From assembly GCF_001905845.1 (NCBI RefSeq), contig NZ_LIVZ01000005.1, forward strand, positions 62,001-126,000: 64,000 nt of DNA, read 5' to 3'. Under the pieces are notes generated by a model that saw nothing but the letters and a program-made list of their open reading frames with translations, did no database searches and was not told the origin of the DNA. Within the stretch, counting starts at the first letter, position 1; the number at the start of each line of letters is the position of its first letter. Shown here piece by piece: positions 8,783 through 16,803 of this stretch. A program made the translations under genes and the position numbers. Source of the stretch: Streptomyces sp. TSRI0107. GTDB lineage: Bacteria > Actinomycetota > Actinomycetes > Streptomycetales > Streptomycetaceae.

Positions 8783-8798
8783 AGTGGTCTAGTCCACA
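8783..8798. promoter_or_regulatory. dre-like site upstream of the PdtaS-like kinase
   Basis: AGTGGTCTAGTCCACA contains the near-perfect dyad GTGG-TCTAGT-CCAC and matches 12 of 16 positions of the DasR consensus. It is 320 nt from the next start codon, so any control would act on a distant promoter or an unseen transcript. Confidence 0.55.
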
Positions 8799-8850
8799 AT
8801 CGTAGGCGCCTCGCTGTGCATCCGTAGCCTCCATGCGAGGGGAACAAGCC

Positions 8851-8877
8851 TCCGTCTTCCCCGCACAGGAAGACGGA
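8851..8877. terminator. Perfect hairpin, possible terminator or leader structure
   Basis: TCCGTCTTCC, 7-nt loop, then its exact complement (10-bp stem). It is 165 nt past the TetR stop, without a T run. It could end transcription from the TetR gene or fold in the kinase leader. Confidence 0.45.
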
Positions 8878-9117
8878 CCGAGGAACCGGAGCTCTCTGCC
8901 CTGACTGCCCCGGCTCCTCATCCTTCGGCCGACCGGGACCGCACACCCCACGGCCGTTGTTGCTCCGGGCTGCGGTGCCGGGAGGGTTGAGGGTCCCTCC
9001 CAGGCGCCGCGGCCCGCGGGTGTTTTCCGGGCCCGCGCCGGCCCTCCGGACGTGCGGGGACCGCACCGGGAGGCACGTATTTCAGGGCCGTACGAAGCCC
9101 CAGGTACGCTCGCACAC

Positions 9118-10593
9118 GTGCCCTCCATGAACGAACTGGTCCGCCAGCACACCGCCCTCGACGACTCCGACCTCGAGTGGCTGCATCTGCTGGTCTCGGA
9201 GTGGCAGCTGCTCTCCGACCTGTCCTTCGCCGACCTCGTCCTCTGGGTCCCCACCCGCGACGGCACCCGCTATGTCTCCGTCGCCCAGATGCGGCCCAAC
9301 ACCGGCCCGACCTCCTACCAGGACGACATGGTCGGCCACCTGGTCCCGCGCGGCCGCCGCCCCATGCTGGACGCCGCGCTCGACGAGGGCCGCATCGTGC
9401 GCGAGGGCGACCCGGAGTGGCGCGAGGAGGTCCCCGTACGGGTGGAGTCGATCCCCGTACGACGGGACGGCCGCGTCCTCGGCGTCATCGCCCGCAACAC
9501 CAACCTGCTCACCGTGCGCACCCCGAGCCGCCTGGAGCTGACCTACCTCCAGTCCGCCTCGGACCTCGCCCAGATGATCGCGGCCGGCGCGTTCCCCTTC
9601 GCCAACCAGCAGGTCGACATGGACGCCTCGCCGCGCGTGGGCGACGGTCTGATCCGGCTCGACGCGGACGGCATCGTCCAGTACGCCTCGCCGAACGCAC
9701 TCTCCGCCTACCACCGCATGGGGCTCGCCGCCGACCTCGTCGGCCATCACCTCGGCCGCACCACCGCCGAACTCGCCCCCACCCGCGGACCGGTGGACGA
9801 GGCGCTCGCCAAGGTCGCCAGCGGCTGGGCGCCCCGCGAGTTCGAGATCGAGGCCAACGACGGCGTCATCCAGTTCCGGGCGATCCCGCTCAAGCCCAAG
9901 GGCACCCGCATCGGTTCGCTGGTCCTCCTGCGGGACGTCACGGAACTGCGCCGCCGCGAGCGCGAGTTGATCACCAAGGACGCCACCATCCGGGAGATCC
10001 ACCACCGGGTGAAGAACAACCTCCAGACGGTGGCCGCGCTGCTGCGCCTCCAGGCCCGGCGGATTGAGTCCGAACGCGGCCGCGCGGCGCTCGAGGAGGC
10101 GGTGCGCCGGGTCGGGTCGATCGCCATCGTGCACGAGACGCTGTCCCAGAACCTGGACGAGCGCGTGGAGTTCGACGAGATCGCCGACCGGGTGCTCGCC
10201 ATGGTCGCCGAGATCTCGCCCGGCAAGGTCACCGGCCGGCGCACCGGCCGCTTCGGCATCCTCGACGCCGAGGTCGCGACCCCGCTGTCCATGGTGCTGA
10301 CCGAGGTGCTGCAGAACGCCCTGGAGCACGGCTTCCGCGAGGGCGACACCGGCACCGTCGAGGTGTCGGCGGTCCGCGGCGGTACGACGAAGGAGGCGCG
10401 CCTCCTGGTCACCGTCCAGGACGACGGGGTGGGGCTGCCCGAGGGCTTCGACCCGCACACCTCCGGCAACCTCGGCCTGCAGATCGTACGGACGCTGGTG
10501 GAGGGCGAGTTGGGCGGCAGCTTCGACATGGTCCCGGCACCGGAGCGCGGCACCCAGGTGATCCTCGACATCCCGGTGCGGGCGCAGAAATAG
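9118..10593 (+). CDS. Cytosolic sensor histidine kinase, PdtaS type (HisKA_2)
   Basis: A 491-residue soluble kinase with an N-terminal GAF-like domain (about 1-150), a PAS domain (about 190-285) and a HisKA_2/HATPase core. The phosphoacceptor motif is IREIHHRVKNNLQTVAALL (His295/His296). ATP-lid motifs follow: EVLQNALEHGF, DDGVGLP and GNLGLQIV. No membrane segment. This architecture is that of mycobacterial PdtaS, whose partner PdtaR is an ANTAR RNA-binding antiterminator; no ANTAR gene is adjacent. Start GTG 9118 (VPSMNEL) is chosen from remembered homologues; ATG 9127 is the alternative. The long upstream region holds a dre-like site. Confidence 0.87.
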   Translation: MPSMNELVRQHTALDDSDLEWLHLLVSEWQLLSDLSFADLVLWVPTRDGTRYVSVAQMRPNTGPTSYQDDMVGHLVPRGRRPMLDAALDEGRIVREGDPEWREEVPVRVESIPVRRDGRVLGVIARNTNLLTVRTPSRLELTYLQSASDLAQMIAAGAFPFANQQVDMDASPRVGDGLIRLDADGIVQYASPNALSAYHRMGLAADLVGHHLGRTTAELAPTRGPVDEALAKVASGWAPREFEIEANDGVIQFRAIPLKPKGTRIGSLVLLRDVTELRRRERELITKDATIREIHHRVKNNLQTVAALLRLQARRIESERGRAALEEAVRRVGSIAIVHETLSQNLDERVEFDEIADRVLAMVAEISPGKVTGRRTGRFGILDAEVATPLSMVLTEVLQNALEHGFREGDTGTVEVSAVRGGTTKEARLLVTVQDDGVGLPEGFDPHTSGNLGLQIVRTLVEGELGGSFDMVPAPERGTQVILDIPVRAQK

Positions 10594-10661
10594 TCCGTCC
10601 CGCAGAAGCAGTCCGCCCCGCGAGATGGTCCGCCCCGCGGAAACAGTCCGCCTCGGAAAAG
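10592..10661. repeat. Imperfect tandem repeat after the kinase stop
   Basis: Four imperfect copies of about 18 nt around AGTCCGCCCCGCGGAAA run from the stop codon into the terminator. They are non-coding. Confidence 0.55.
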
Positions 10662-10666
10662 CAAAG

Positions 10667-10694
10667 AGCCCCGGACCTTGGTCGGTCCGAGGCT
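10667..10694. terminator. Terminator between kinase and wblE
   Basis: AGCCCCGGACC and GGTCCGAGGCT pair over 11 bp with one mismatch around a 6-nt loop. It lies between two convergent genes. Confidence 0.6.
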
Positions 10695-10821
10695 AGTGCT
10701 CGCTGCTGCTCTGCTCGTTTGCTAAGCGCATCGGGGTACTGCGCGCTGCGTGCTCGGGGGCGGGAGTTGCGTACTCGCTGTACGCGCCGCCAAGCTCAGG
10801 CTGTCAGCGGGGTGGGTGATG

Positions 10822-11079
10822 TCAGGCGGAAGCCTGACGAGCCCGGTTGCGGGCGGCACGGCGCTTCATCGCGCGGCGCTCGTCCTCGCTGAGACCACCC
10901 CAGACGCCGGAGTCCTGACCGGACTCGAGCGCCCACTGCAGACACTGCTCGATCACCGGGCAGCGACGGCAGACGGCCTTGGCTTCCTCGATCTGCAGCA
11001 GCGCAGGACCGGTGTTGCCGATGGGGAAGAAGAGCTCGGGGTCTTCCTCGCGGCAAACGGCGTTGTGACGCCAGTCCAT
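10822..11079 (-). CDS. wblE: WhiB-family iron-sulfur regulator WblE
   Basis: An 85-residue WhiB-like protein. Four cysteines (Cys9, Cys37, Cys40, Cys46, the middle pair in CRRC) bind a [4Fe-4S] cluster; the G-V-W-G-G turn and the basic tail KRRAARNRARQ follow. WhiB-like proteins bind the sigma factor HrdB/SigA. Size and sequence match WblE, the Streptomyces counterpart of M. tuberculosis WhiB1. RBS AAGGAGAGG sits just before ATG 11079. Confidence 0.94.
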   Translation of the reverse strand: MDWRHNAVCREEDPELFFPIGNTGPALLQIEEAKAVCRRCPVIEQCLQWALESGQDSGVWGGLSEDERRAMKRRAARNRARQASA

Positions 11080-11397
11080 GGCTGCTACCTCTCCTTGGTA
11101 TTACGTGCAGGTTGCTTGTGAATGTGAACGCTTTCACGAATCCCTCAACAAGTGAAGGGCCGACCGCCAGGTTCCCTGGCGTGGTCCTTGGTTTGGAGAG
11201 GGGTTCCGGTGATCTGTGGAGGCCGGTCTTGCGGGCCGTCCCGATCGCCACGTAGAGACTCGCAAACCTCAGCGGCGGATACAACCCCTTCCGGAAAGTT
11301 TTTTTTGATTCCTCGGTGTCGACTAGGTCACAGCCGTACTTCCATGGGGTGGATCCTGGCCTAAACGTTCGAGTGAAAGGACTTCAGCCCTTTCTGC
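11080..11397. other. 318-nt wblE promoter region
   Basis: No gene. It should carry the wblE promoter(s) on the minus strand. It includes a run of eight T (11299-11306) and, at its left end near wblE, GAACGCTTTCACG. GGAAT- and GTT-like elements occur on the minus strand but about 22 nt apart, too far for a SigR promoter. Confidence 0.5.
11375..11394 (-). terminator. Short hairpin after the diacylglycerol kinase gene
   Basis: GAAAGG and CCTTTC form a 6-bp stem with an 8-nt loop directly beyond the stop codon at 11398. It is short; a weak terminator at best. Confidence 0.4.
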
Positions 11398-12366
11398 TCA
11401 CACAATCACACGCAGTGCACGGCGTACGCCTGTGAACGTCACGCTCGTACGCAGCCCCAGGTGGTCACCGTCCATCTGAAGGGGGAGGGGGACCTTCGAA
11501 TGCAAGGTGAACCGGGTCAGGTCGTGCAGTGAGACGGCGTGCTTTCCCTTGGGGCCACGCTCGGGGGACGAAGTGAGCAACTGGGTGCCATACCGGGCAA
11601 CCGCGGCCGTGGACAGACGGCTGAGACCGAATACGTCGAGGCCGGTGTCGAACGACGCCTTAGGAGACGCATACATGGGGCGATTGCCGAGGAACGTCCA
11701 CGGGGCGGTGTTCGAGACTATGGACAGCACAAGATCCGTCGCCAGTTCCTCGCCGTCCTGCTCCAGCGTGATCGTCCCGTGCCGACGGTGAGGCTCGCCG
11801 AGCAGCTGGCGCACCACCTGGCGGACGTACAGCGCGTGCGTGGACTTCTTGCCGAGCTCCCGCTGCTGCTCGACCCGGCCGACCACGCCCGCGTCGAAGC
11901 CCAGCCCCGCGTTGAAGGTGAACCAGCGGGACGGGACGGCCTCGTCGTCGGTGCCGGGGGTCCCCGAGGTGAGGCCCAGTCCGACGGTCCGCTCGCTGCC
12001 CTCGCGCAGGGCGTCCAGCAGAGCGCCGGTCGCCTCCACGGCGTCGTTGGGCAGACCCAGGGCGCGGGCGAAGACATTGGTGGAGCCGCCGGGCACCACG
12101 GCCAGACCGGGCAGGTGATCCGGGTCCGGGCCGTCGTGCAGCAGTCCGTTGACCACCTCGTTGACCGTGCCGTCGCCGCCGAGGGCCACGACCAGTTCGA
12201 TGTCCTCGCTCTGCGCCGCCTGCCGGCCGAGGTCACGGGCGTGACCGCGGTACTCGGTGGTGACCGCCTCCAGCTTCATCTCGCTCGCGAGCGCGTGGAT
12301 CAGCACATCGCGCGTACGTGCGCTTGTGGTGGTTGCCGCCGGATTGACCACGAGAAGTGCACGCAT
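11398..12366 (-). CDS. Diacylglycerol/lipid kinase family protein
   Basis: A 322-residue member of the DagK/YegS/LCB5 lipid kinase family. The nucleotide-binding signature ALGGDGTVNEVVNG (Gly-Gly-Asp-Gly-Thr) lies near residue 63, followed by VVPGGSTNVFARALGLP and the C-terminal beta-sandwich ending MDGDHLG, all standard. It phosphorylates a lipid such as diacylglycerol at the membrane face; the substrate is not determined. It stands alone, divergent from a small membrane protein gene. Confidence 0.9.
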   Translation of the reverse strand: MRALLVVNPAATTTSARTRDVLIHALASEMKLEAVTTEYRGHARDLGRQAAQSEDIELVVALGGDGTVNEVVNGLLHDGPDPDHLPGLAVVPGGSTNVFARALGLPNDAVEATGALLDALREGSERTVGLGLTSGTPGTDDEAVPSRWFTFNAGLGFDAGVVGRVEQQRELGKKSTHALYVRQVVRQLLGEPHRRHGTITLEQDGEELATDLVLSIVSNTAPWTFLGNRPMYASPKASFDTGLDVFGLSRLSTAAVARYGTQLLTSSPERGPKGKHAVSLHDLTRFTLHSKVPLPLQMDGDHLGLRTSVTFTGVRRALRVIV

Positions 12367-12523
12367 GGATGGCAGCGTACCTACTGGGGGGTACCGGGCC
12401 CAGACCGGACCGAAGATCGGGCCGAGTTCCAGGCGTGAACCTCGACACGGGCGCGGGCGTGGTAAGTCGGGCGCGCGCCCGTCGGCTCCCGCCCCGCACC
12501 CGAGGCCGTCCCGCCCCGGCCGC

Positions 12524-12529
12524 TACCCT
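12524..12529 (+). promoter_or_regulatory. -10 box of a leaderless gene
   Basis: TACCCT lies six bases before GTG 12536 with no ribosome site between, the standard leaderless layout in actinobacteria. Confidence 0.6.
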
Positions 12530-12535
12530 GCAGGG

Positions 12536-12982
12536 GTGAGCTCTGCGCAGAACCCCAGCCCCGAAGCCGCCGAAGAGGCGGGCCCCCGCCCTGTCCGGCT
12601 GATCGCCGCCGCGGCGCTGGCCGCGCTGGAAGGCCTGGCCCTGGTGGTCGGCGGTGTCTGGATCCTCGTCCTCGGGCTGACCGGCGAGCCGGACGACCGG
12701 CAGCAGGCCGTCACCGGAGGCGTCACCCTGATCGTGCTCGCGCTGCTGCCGCTGCTCGCCGCCCGGGGCCTGCTGGCCCGGCGCAGCTGGAGCCGCGGCC
12801 CCGCCGTGATCACGCAGCTGATGGCGCTGCCCGTGGCCTACAACCTGCTCCAGGCCGACAGCATGGCCATCCCCGCGGGCATCGCGCTGGCCGTCGTCGC
12901 CGTCGCCGCGCTGGTCCTGCTGATCAACGCCGAGACGACCCGGGCCCTCGGCATCCGCGGGCCCGGCAACGCCGAGAAGTAG
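12536..12982 (+). CDS. Small integral membrane protein of unknown function
   Basis: A 148-residue protein with a short polar N-terminus and four hydrophobic segments (around AAALAALEGLALVVGGVWILVLGL, VTLIVLALLPLLAARGLL, VITQLMALPVAYNLL and GIALAVVAVAALVLLINAE). I do not recognise a named family; similar four-segment proteins are common in Streptomyces. The GTG start is set by the leaderless -10 TACCCT. It converges on sigH with only 36 nt between stop codons. Confidence 0.75.
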   Translation: MSSAQNPSPEAAEEAGPRPVRLIAAAALAALEGLALVVGGVWILVLGLTGEPDDRQQAVTGGVTLIVLALLPLLAARGLLARRSWSRGPAVITQLMALPVAYNLLQADSMAIPAGIALAVVAVAALVLLINAETTRALGIRGPGNAEK

Positions 12983-12999
12983 CCGCTCTCGGCCACTCC

Positions 13000-13033
13000 T
13001 CTCACTCCTCCACGAGTCTCACTCCTCCACGAG
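13000..13033. repeat. 17-bp tandem duplication spanning the sigH stop codon
   Basis: TCTCACTCCTCCACGAG occurs twice in direct succession. The right copy encodes the last residues LVEE and stop of sigH; the left copy repeats that coding end just beyond the stop. Confidence 0.8.
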
Positions 13034-14161
13034 CAGCTTCTCCCGCAGCTGCGCCAGCGTGCGCGCCAGCAGCCGCGAGACGTGCATCTGCGAGATGCCG
13101 ACCTCCTGCGCGATCTGCGACTGGGTCATGTTCCCGAAGAACCGCAGCAGCAGGATCCGCTTCTCACGCGGAGGCAGATCCTCCAGCAGCGGCTTGAGCG
13201 ACTCGCGGTACTCGACGCCCTCCAGCGCCTCGTCCTCCGCGCCCAGCGTGTCCGCGACCGCCGGGGACTCGTCGTCGGTGTCGGGGACGTCCAGGGACAG
13301 CGTGGAGTACGCGTTGGCGGACTCCAGGCCCTCCAGGACCTCCTCCTCCGAGATCGACAGCTTCTCGGCCAGCTCGTGGACCGTGGGGGAGCGGCCGTGC
13401 AGCTGCGACAGCTCGGCCGTCGCCGTGGTCAGCGAGAGCCGCAGTTCCTGCAGCCGGCGCGGCACCCGCACCGCCCAGCCCTTGTCCCGGAAGTGCCGCT
13501 TGATCTCGCCGACGACCGTCGGGGTGGCGTACGTCGAGAACTCCACGCCGCGGTCCGGGTCGAACCGGTCGACCGACTTGATCAGCCCGATGGTGGCGAC
13601 CTGCGTCAGGTCGTCCAGCGGCTCGCCCCGGTTGCGGAAGCGGCGCGCGAGGTGCTCGACGAGCGGCAGGTGCATCCGGACCAGCCGGTTGCGCAGCTCC
13701 GCGTACTCCGGGCTGCCCTGGCTCAGGCCGCGCAGCTCGACGAACAGGGCGCGCGCCCCGCTGCGGTCCTGAGGGTCGTGGGGCGCGGCAGGCGTGTGCC
13801 GGGCGCTCGCCGCGTCGTCCTCGGAATTTCGCTCGTGCTCGCTCATCGTCCCGCCCGTCGCCCTTCCCCGAGCCCTCGCCTCGGCCCGGACAGGGAAGCC
13901 CCCGTTCCGCCGCTCCGGAGGCGCGCCCTGCACGGCATCGTCCCGATCCCGCCGGCCGTCACCGGGGAAGTCCGCCGACGGGGAGTCCTCCTCCGGGTGC
14001 GGCCGGGCCTGCTCGGGGATGCCGTCGACGCCGTCCGCCATGCGTCGGGAACCGCCCTGGCCGCCCGGACCCGCCGGACCGCCCGGTCCGCCCGTGCCCT
14101 CGGCCGGCAGCTCCCGTGTGCCGCGCTCTTCGTCCCGCACCGGCCCGTCCCCGTTCCTCAC
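13019..14161 (-). CDS. sigH: SigB/SigF-family stress sigma factor SigH (long form)
   Basis: A group 3 sigma factor with region 2 (PLVEHLARRFRNRGEPLDDLTQVATIGLIKSVDRFDPDRGVEFSTYATPTVVGEIKRHFRDK), region 3, and region 4 ending in the HTH NMTQSQIAQEVGISQMHVSRLLARTL. The 380-residue long form starts at GTG 14161, which overlaps the anti-sigma stop as GTGA. An internal ATG at 13846 (MSEHERN) gives a 275-residue core protein. The extension is Gly/Pro/charge-rich. S. coelicolor SigH is known to occur as several isoforms, fitting two starts. The pairing with an upstream RsbW-like kinase is that of sigH and ushX/prsH; the role is in osmotic stress and differentiation. Confidence 0.88.
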   Translation of the reverse strand: MRNGDGPVRDEERGTRELPAEGTGGPGGPAGPGGQGGSRRMADGVDGIPEQARPHPEEDSPSADFPGDGRRDRDDAVQGAPPERRNGGFPVRAEARARGRATGGTMSEHERNSEDDAASARHTPAAPHDPQDRSGARALFVELRGLSQGSPEYAELRNRLVRMHLPLVEHLARRFRNRGEPLDDLTQVATIGLIKSVDRFDPDRGVEFSTYATPTVVGEIKRHFRDKGWAVRVPRRLQELRLSLTTATAELSQLHGRSPTVHELAEKLSISEEEVLEGLESANAYSTLSLDVPDTDDESPAVADTLGAEDEALEGVEYRESLKPLLEDLPPREKRILLLRFFGNMTQSQIAQEVGISQMHVSRLLARTLAQLREKLLVEE

Positions 14162-14571
14162 GCCGGCCCGGGTCCCGCGCCGCGCTGTTTGTAGAGGCTG
14201 ATCGAAACGGTCTTGTCGTCGTCCACGGCGGAGGAGACCTTGCCCGCGAGCGCGGACAGGACGGTCCAGGCGAAGGTGTCGCGCGAAGGGGCGTGACCGT
14301 CCGTGGTCGGCGCGGAGACGGTGACCTCCAGCGAGTCGTCGACGAGCCGGAAGACGCAACTGAGCACCGAGCCGGGCACGGCCTGCTGAAGCAGGATCGC
14401 GCAGGCCTCGTCCACCGCGATGCGCAGGTCCTCGATCTCGTCCAGGGTGAAGTCCAAACGGGCCGCGAGGCCGGCCGTGGCCGTCCGCAGCACCGACAGG
14501 TAGGCACCCGCAGCCGGCAGCCGGACTTCGACGAAGTCCTGGGTCGCGGGCTCGCCTGCGATCTGGGACAC
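14158..14571 (-). CDS. ushX: RsbW-like anti-sigma factor (UshX/PrsH)
   Basis: A 137-residue GHKL-type anti-sigma factor that binds and inhibits its cognate SigB-like sigma. The N-box reads LRIAVDEACAILLQQAV, with the Glu and the position of the metal-binding residue visible; the later G boxes are short, as in this family. GTG 14571 (VSQIAGEP) is chosen because GGAGGTGA lies just upstream. Its stop overlaps the sigH long-form start by four bases, coupling the two genes so that regulator and sigma are made together. Confidence 0.87.
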   Translation of the reverse strand: MSQIAGEPATQDFVEVRLPAAGAYLSVLRTATAGLAARLDFTLDEIEDLRIAVDEACAILLQQAVPGSVLSCVFRLVDDSLEVTVSAPTTDGHAPSRDTFAWTVLSALAGKVSSAVDDDKTVSISLYKQRGAGPGPA

Positions 14572-14846
14572 CCTCACCTCCAAGGTGGTACAAGCTCTAC
14601 GGGGCCGAGGGTCGCCCCCCGGGGTAACGCGATGTGTGGTTCAGCGGTGACGCTACCGCGCTCTCGATTTTCCTGTCCCCGGGACCCCAACCCCCTGCTG
14701 TCACTCATAGTAAACACATGAACACGCACAGTGGCTAGAGGGTGGGCGGTCCCAATTCGGAACAGGGGGCGCCGGGTTGACGTACCCCGGCGTCAGACGC
14801 TCGAACCGTCCGGATCCGACCCTCCGGATCCGGCGTCACGAGCAGG

Positions 14847-15107
14847 TCACACGAGCACGTGGTCGACGAAGCACCAACGCCAATTCTCACCCGGTTCGTA
14901 CGTGCGCATCACCGGATGCCCCGACTTCTCATGGTGATCGGTCGCGTGCCGCCCCGGCGAGGAGTCGCAGCAGCCGACGTGACCGCAGGTGAGGCACAGC
15001 CGCAGCTGTACCGGGTGCGTACCCGCCGCCAGACACTCCGTACACGTCTCGCTCAGCGCGGACGGTTCCGGGTGCGGCAGCGCGTCGGCGTGCGTGCACT
15101 GTCTCAT
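14847..15107 (-). CDS. UBP-type zinc finger protein
   Basis: An 86-residue protein consisting of one ZnF-UBP domain: C-T-E-C, LCLTCGHVGCCDSS, HATDHHEKSGHPV and a C-terminal WRWCFVDH. In eukaryotes this fold recognises the free C-terminal tail of ubiquitin; the bacterial role is unknown. ATG 15107 has no ribosome site; TAATCT (plus-strand 15115-15120) lies seven bases before it, so the transcript is leaderless. It diverges from the antiporter gene with a gap of about 60 nt. Confidence 0.85.
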   Translation of the reverse strand: MRQCTHADALPHPEPSALSETCTECLAAGTHPVQLRLCLTCGHVGCCDSSPGRHATDHHEKSGHPVMRTYEPGENWRWCFVDHVLV

Positions 15108-15168
15108 GATTGCCAGATTACGACGGGTGTGCGGGTGACCGCGCGGAATACGAGGGCTGGCGAGAACC

Positions 15169-16764
15169 ATGAACGTGATGCCACTGCTGTTGCTGGTGGC
15201 CGGCAGTGCCGCTGTAGCCGCGGCCGGACGCCGCACCCTGGTACCGGCTCCACTGCTGCTGGTCGCGGCCGGACTGGCTGTGTCGTACATCCCCGGCGTC
15301 CCCGACTACACCCTCGACCCGCACGTCGTCCTGCCGCTCCTGCTGCCCCCGCTGCTGTACACCGCGGCCACCGACAGCTCCTACCTGGATCTGCGCGCCC
15401 AACTGCGGCCGGTCGCCCTGCTCTCCGTCGGGTACGTGCTCTTCGCGACCGTCGCCGTCGGCTGGGCCGCCTATCTGCTCGTCCCCGGGCTGCCGCTCAC
15501 GGCCGCCCTGGTGCTGGGCGCGGTCGTGGCGCCCCCGGACGCCGTCGCCGCCACCGCGATCGCCCGCCGCGTGGGGCTGCCGTCGAGGATCACCACCATC
15601 CTCCAGGGCGAGTCCCTGGTGAACGACGCCACCGCGATCACCGCCTACCGCGTGGCCGTCGCCGCGGCCGTCGGCGAGGCGACCTCCTGGGTCGGCGGAA
15701 TCGGTGAGTTCCTGATCGCGGCGGTCGGCGGCATCGGCATCGGACTGGTGCTGATGGTGCCGATCCACTGGCTGCGCACCCACCTCAAGGAAGCACTGCT
15801 GCAGAACACGCTCTCCCTGCTGATCCCGTTCGTGGCGTACGGCGTCGCCGAGCAGGTGCACGCCTCCGGAGTCCTGGCGGTCGTGGTCGTCGCCCTCTAT
15901 CTCGGCCACCGCGCGTGGGAGGTCGATTTCGCCACCCGCCTCCAGGAGGACGCGGTGTGGAAGATGGTCGCCTTCGTCCTGGAATCCTCGGTCTTCGCGC
16001 TGATCGGACTCCAGCTGCCGGTGGTCCTGCGGGGGCTCGGGGAGTACGAAGGCGCCGACGCCGCCTGGTACGCGGTCGCCGTCTTCCTCGTCGTCGTCGT
16101 CACCAGGTTCGTCTGGGTCTACCCGGCGACCTTCCTGCCCCGCCTGCTGTCCGCGCGGATCCGCGAACGCGAGGACAACCCCACGTGGAAGGGGGCGTTC
16201 ATCATCTCCTGGGCCGGGATGCGCGGCGTGGTCTCCCTGGCCATCGCCTTCTCCATCCCGCAGACCATCCACGGCGGCGAGGACTTCCCCGGCCGCAACC
16301 TGATCCTCTTCCTGACCTTCACCACCGTCATCGGCACCCTCGTCGTCCAGGGCCTCACCCTGCCGCCCCTGATCGGCCTGCTGCGCCTGCCCGGCCGCGA
16401 CGCGCAGGCCGAGACCCTGGCCGAGGCCAACGCCCAGGCGCAGGCCTCCCGCGCGGCCGAACAGCGCCTCGACGAACTCCTCACCGACGAACGCAACGCC
16501 CTCCCCGAACCGCTCGCCGACCGGCTGCGCACCGTCCTGGAGCGCCGCCGCAACGCCGTGTGGGAACGCCTCGGCCAGCCCAACCCGATCACCGGCGAGA
16601 CCGTCGACGACACCTACCGCCGGCTCGCGCGGGAGATGATCAGCGCCGAGCGCGAGGTCTTCGTGAAGCTCCGCGACCTGCGCTACATCGACGACGAGAT
16701 GCTGCGGACGCTGCTGCGCCGACTGGACCTGGAGGAAGCGGCGGCGTACCGCGAGACGACGTGA
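15169..16764 (+). CDS. Na+/H+ antiporter, CPA1 family
   Basis: A 531-residue membrane protein with about twelve hydrophobic segments. It shows the CPA1 signature VVAPPDAVAATAIARRVGLP, the segment GESLVNDATAITAYRVAV with the transport-essential Asp, and ISWAGMRGVVSLAIAFSIP. A charged cytoplasmic tail of about 120 residues follows. It exchanges cytoplasmic sodium (or potassium) for protons at the membrane. Placement beside sigH fits a shared theme of osmotic and ionic stress, but no common transcript is implied, since it reads in the opposite direction. Confidence 0.92.
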   Translation: MNVMPLLLLVAGSAAVAAAGRRTLVPAPLLLVAAGLAVSYIPGVPDYTLDPHVVLPLLLPPLLYTAATDSSYLDLRAQLRPVALLSVGYVLFATVAVGWAAYLLVPGLPLTAALVLGAVVAPPDAVAATAIARRVGLPSRITTILQGESLVNDATAITAYRVAVAAAVGEATSWVGGIGEFLIAAVGGIGIGLVLMVPIHWLRTHLKEALLQNTLSLLIPFVAYGVAEQVHASGVLAVVVVALYLGHRAWEVDFATRLQEDAVWKMVAFVLESSVFALIGLQLPVVLRGLGEYEGADAAWYAVAVFLVVVVTRFVWVYPATFLPRLLSARIREREDNPTWKGAFIISWAGMRGVVSLAIAFSIPQTIHGGEDFPGRNLILFLTFTTVIGTLVVQGLTLPPLIGLLRLPGRDAQAETLAEANAQAQASRAAEQRLDELLTDERNALPEPLADRLRTVLERRRNAVWERLGQPNPITGETVDDTYRRLAREMISAEREVFVKLRDLRYIDDEMLRTLLRRLDLEEAAAYRETT

Positions 16765-16803
16765 TGAGATGCCACCGGGCGCTGTCAGTGCGAGGGGGGA
16801 TCA

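Larger units (their letters stand above)
8687..9117. other. 431-nt gap holding a dre-like site and a hairpin
   Basis: No convincing coding region in either direction. The dre-like site at 8783-8798 and the hairpin at 8851-8877 are the only clear structures. A small RNA is possible but not shown by the sequence. Confidence 0.5.

Noticed and set aside
8851..8877. tRNA-like or riboswitch fold in the gap before the kinase
   Set aside because: Only a single hairpin; no cloverleaf or known riboswitch core.
11281..11310. SigR-type promoter for wblE
   Set aside because: GGAAT and GTT are about 22 nt apart, too far for the usual 17-18.
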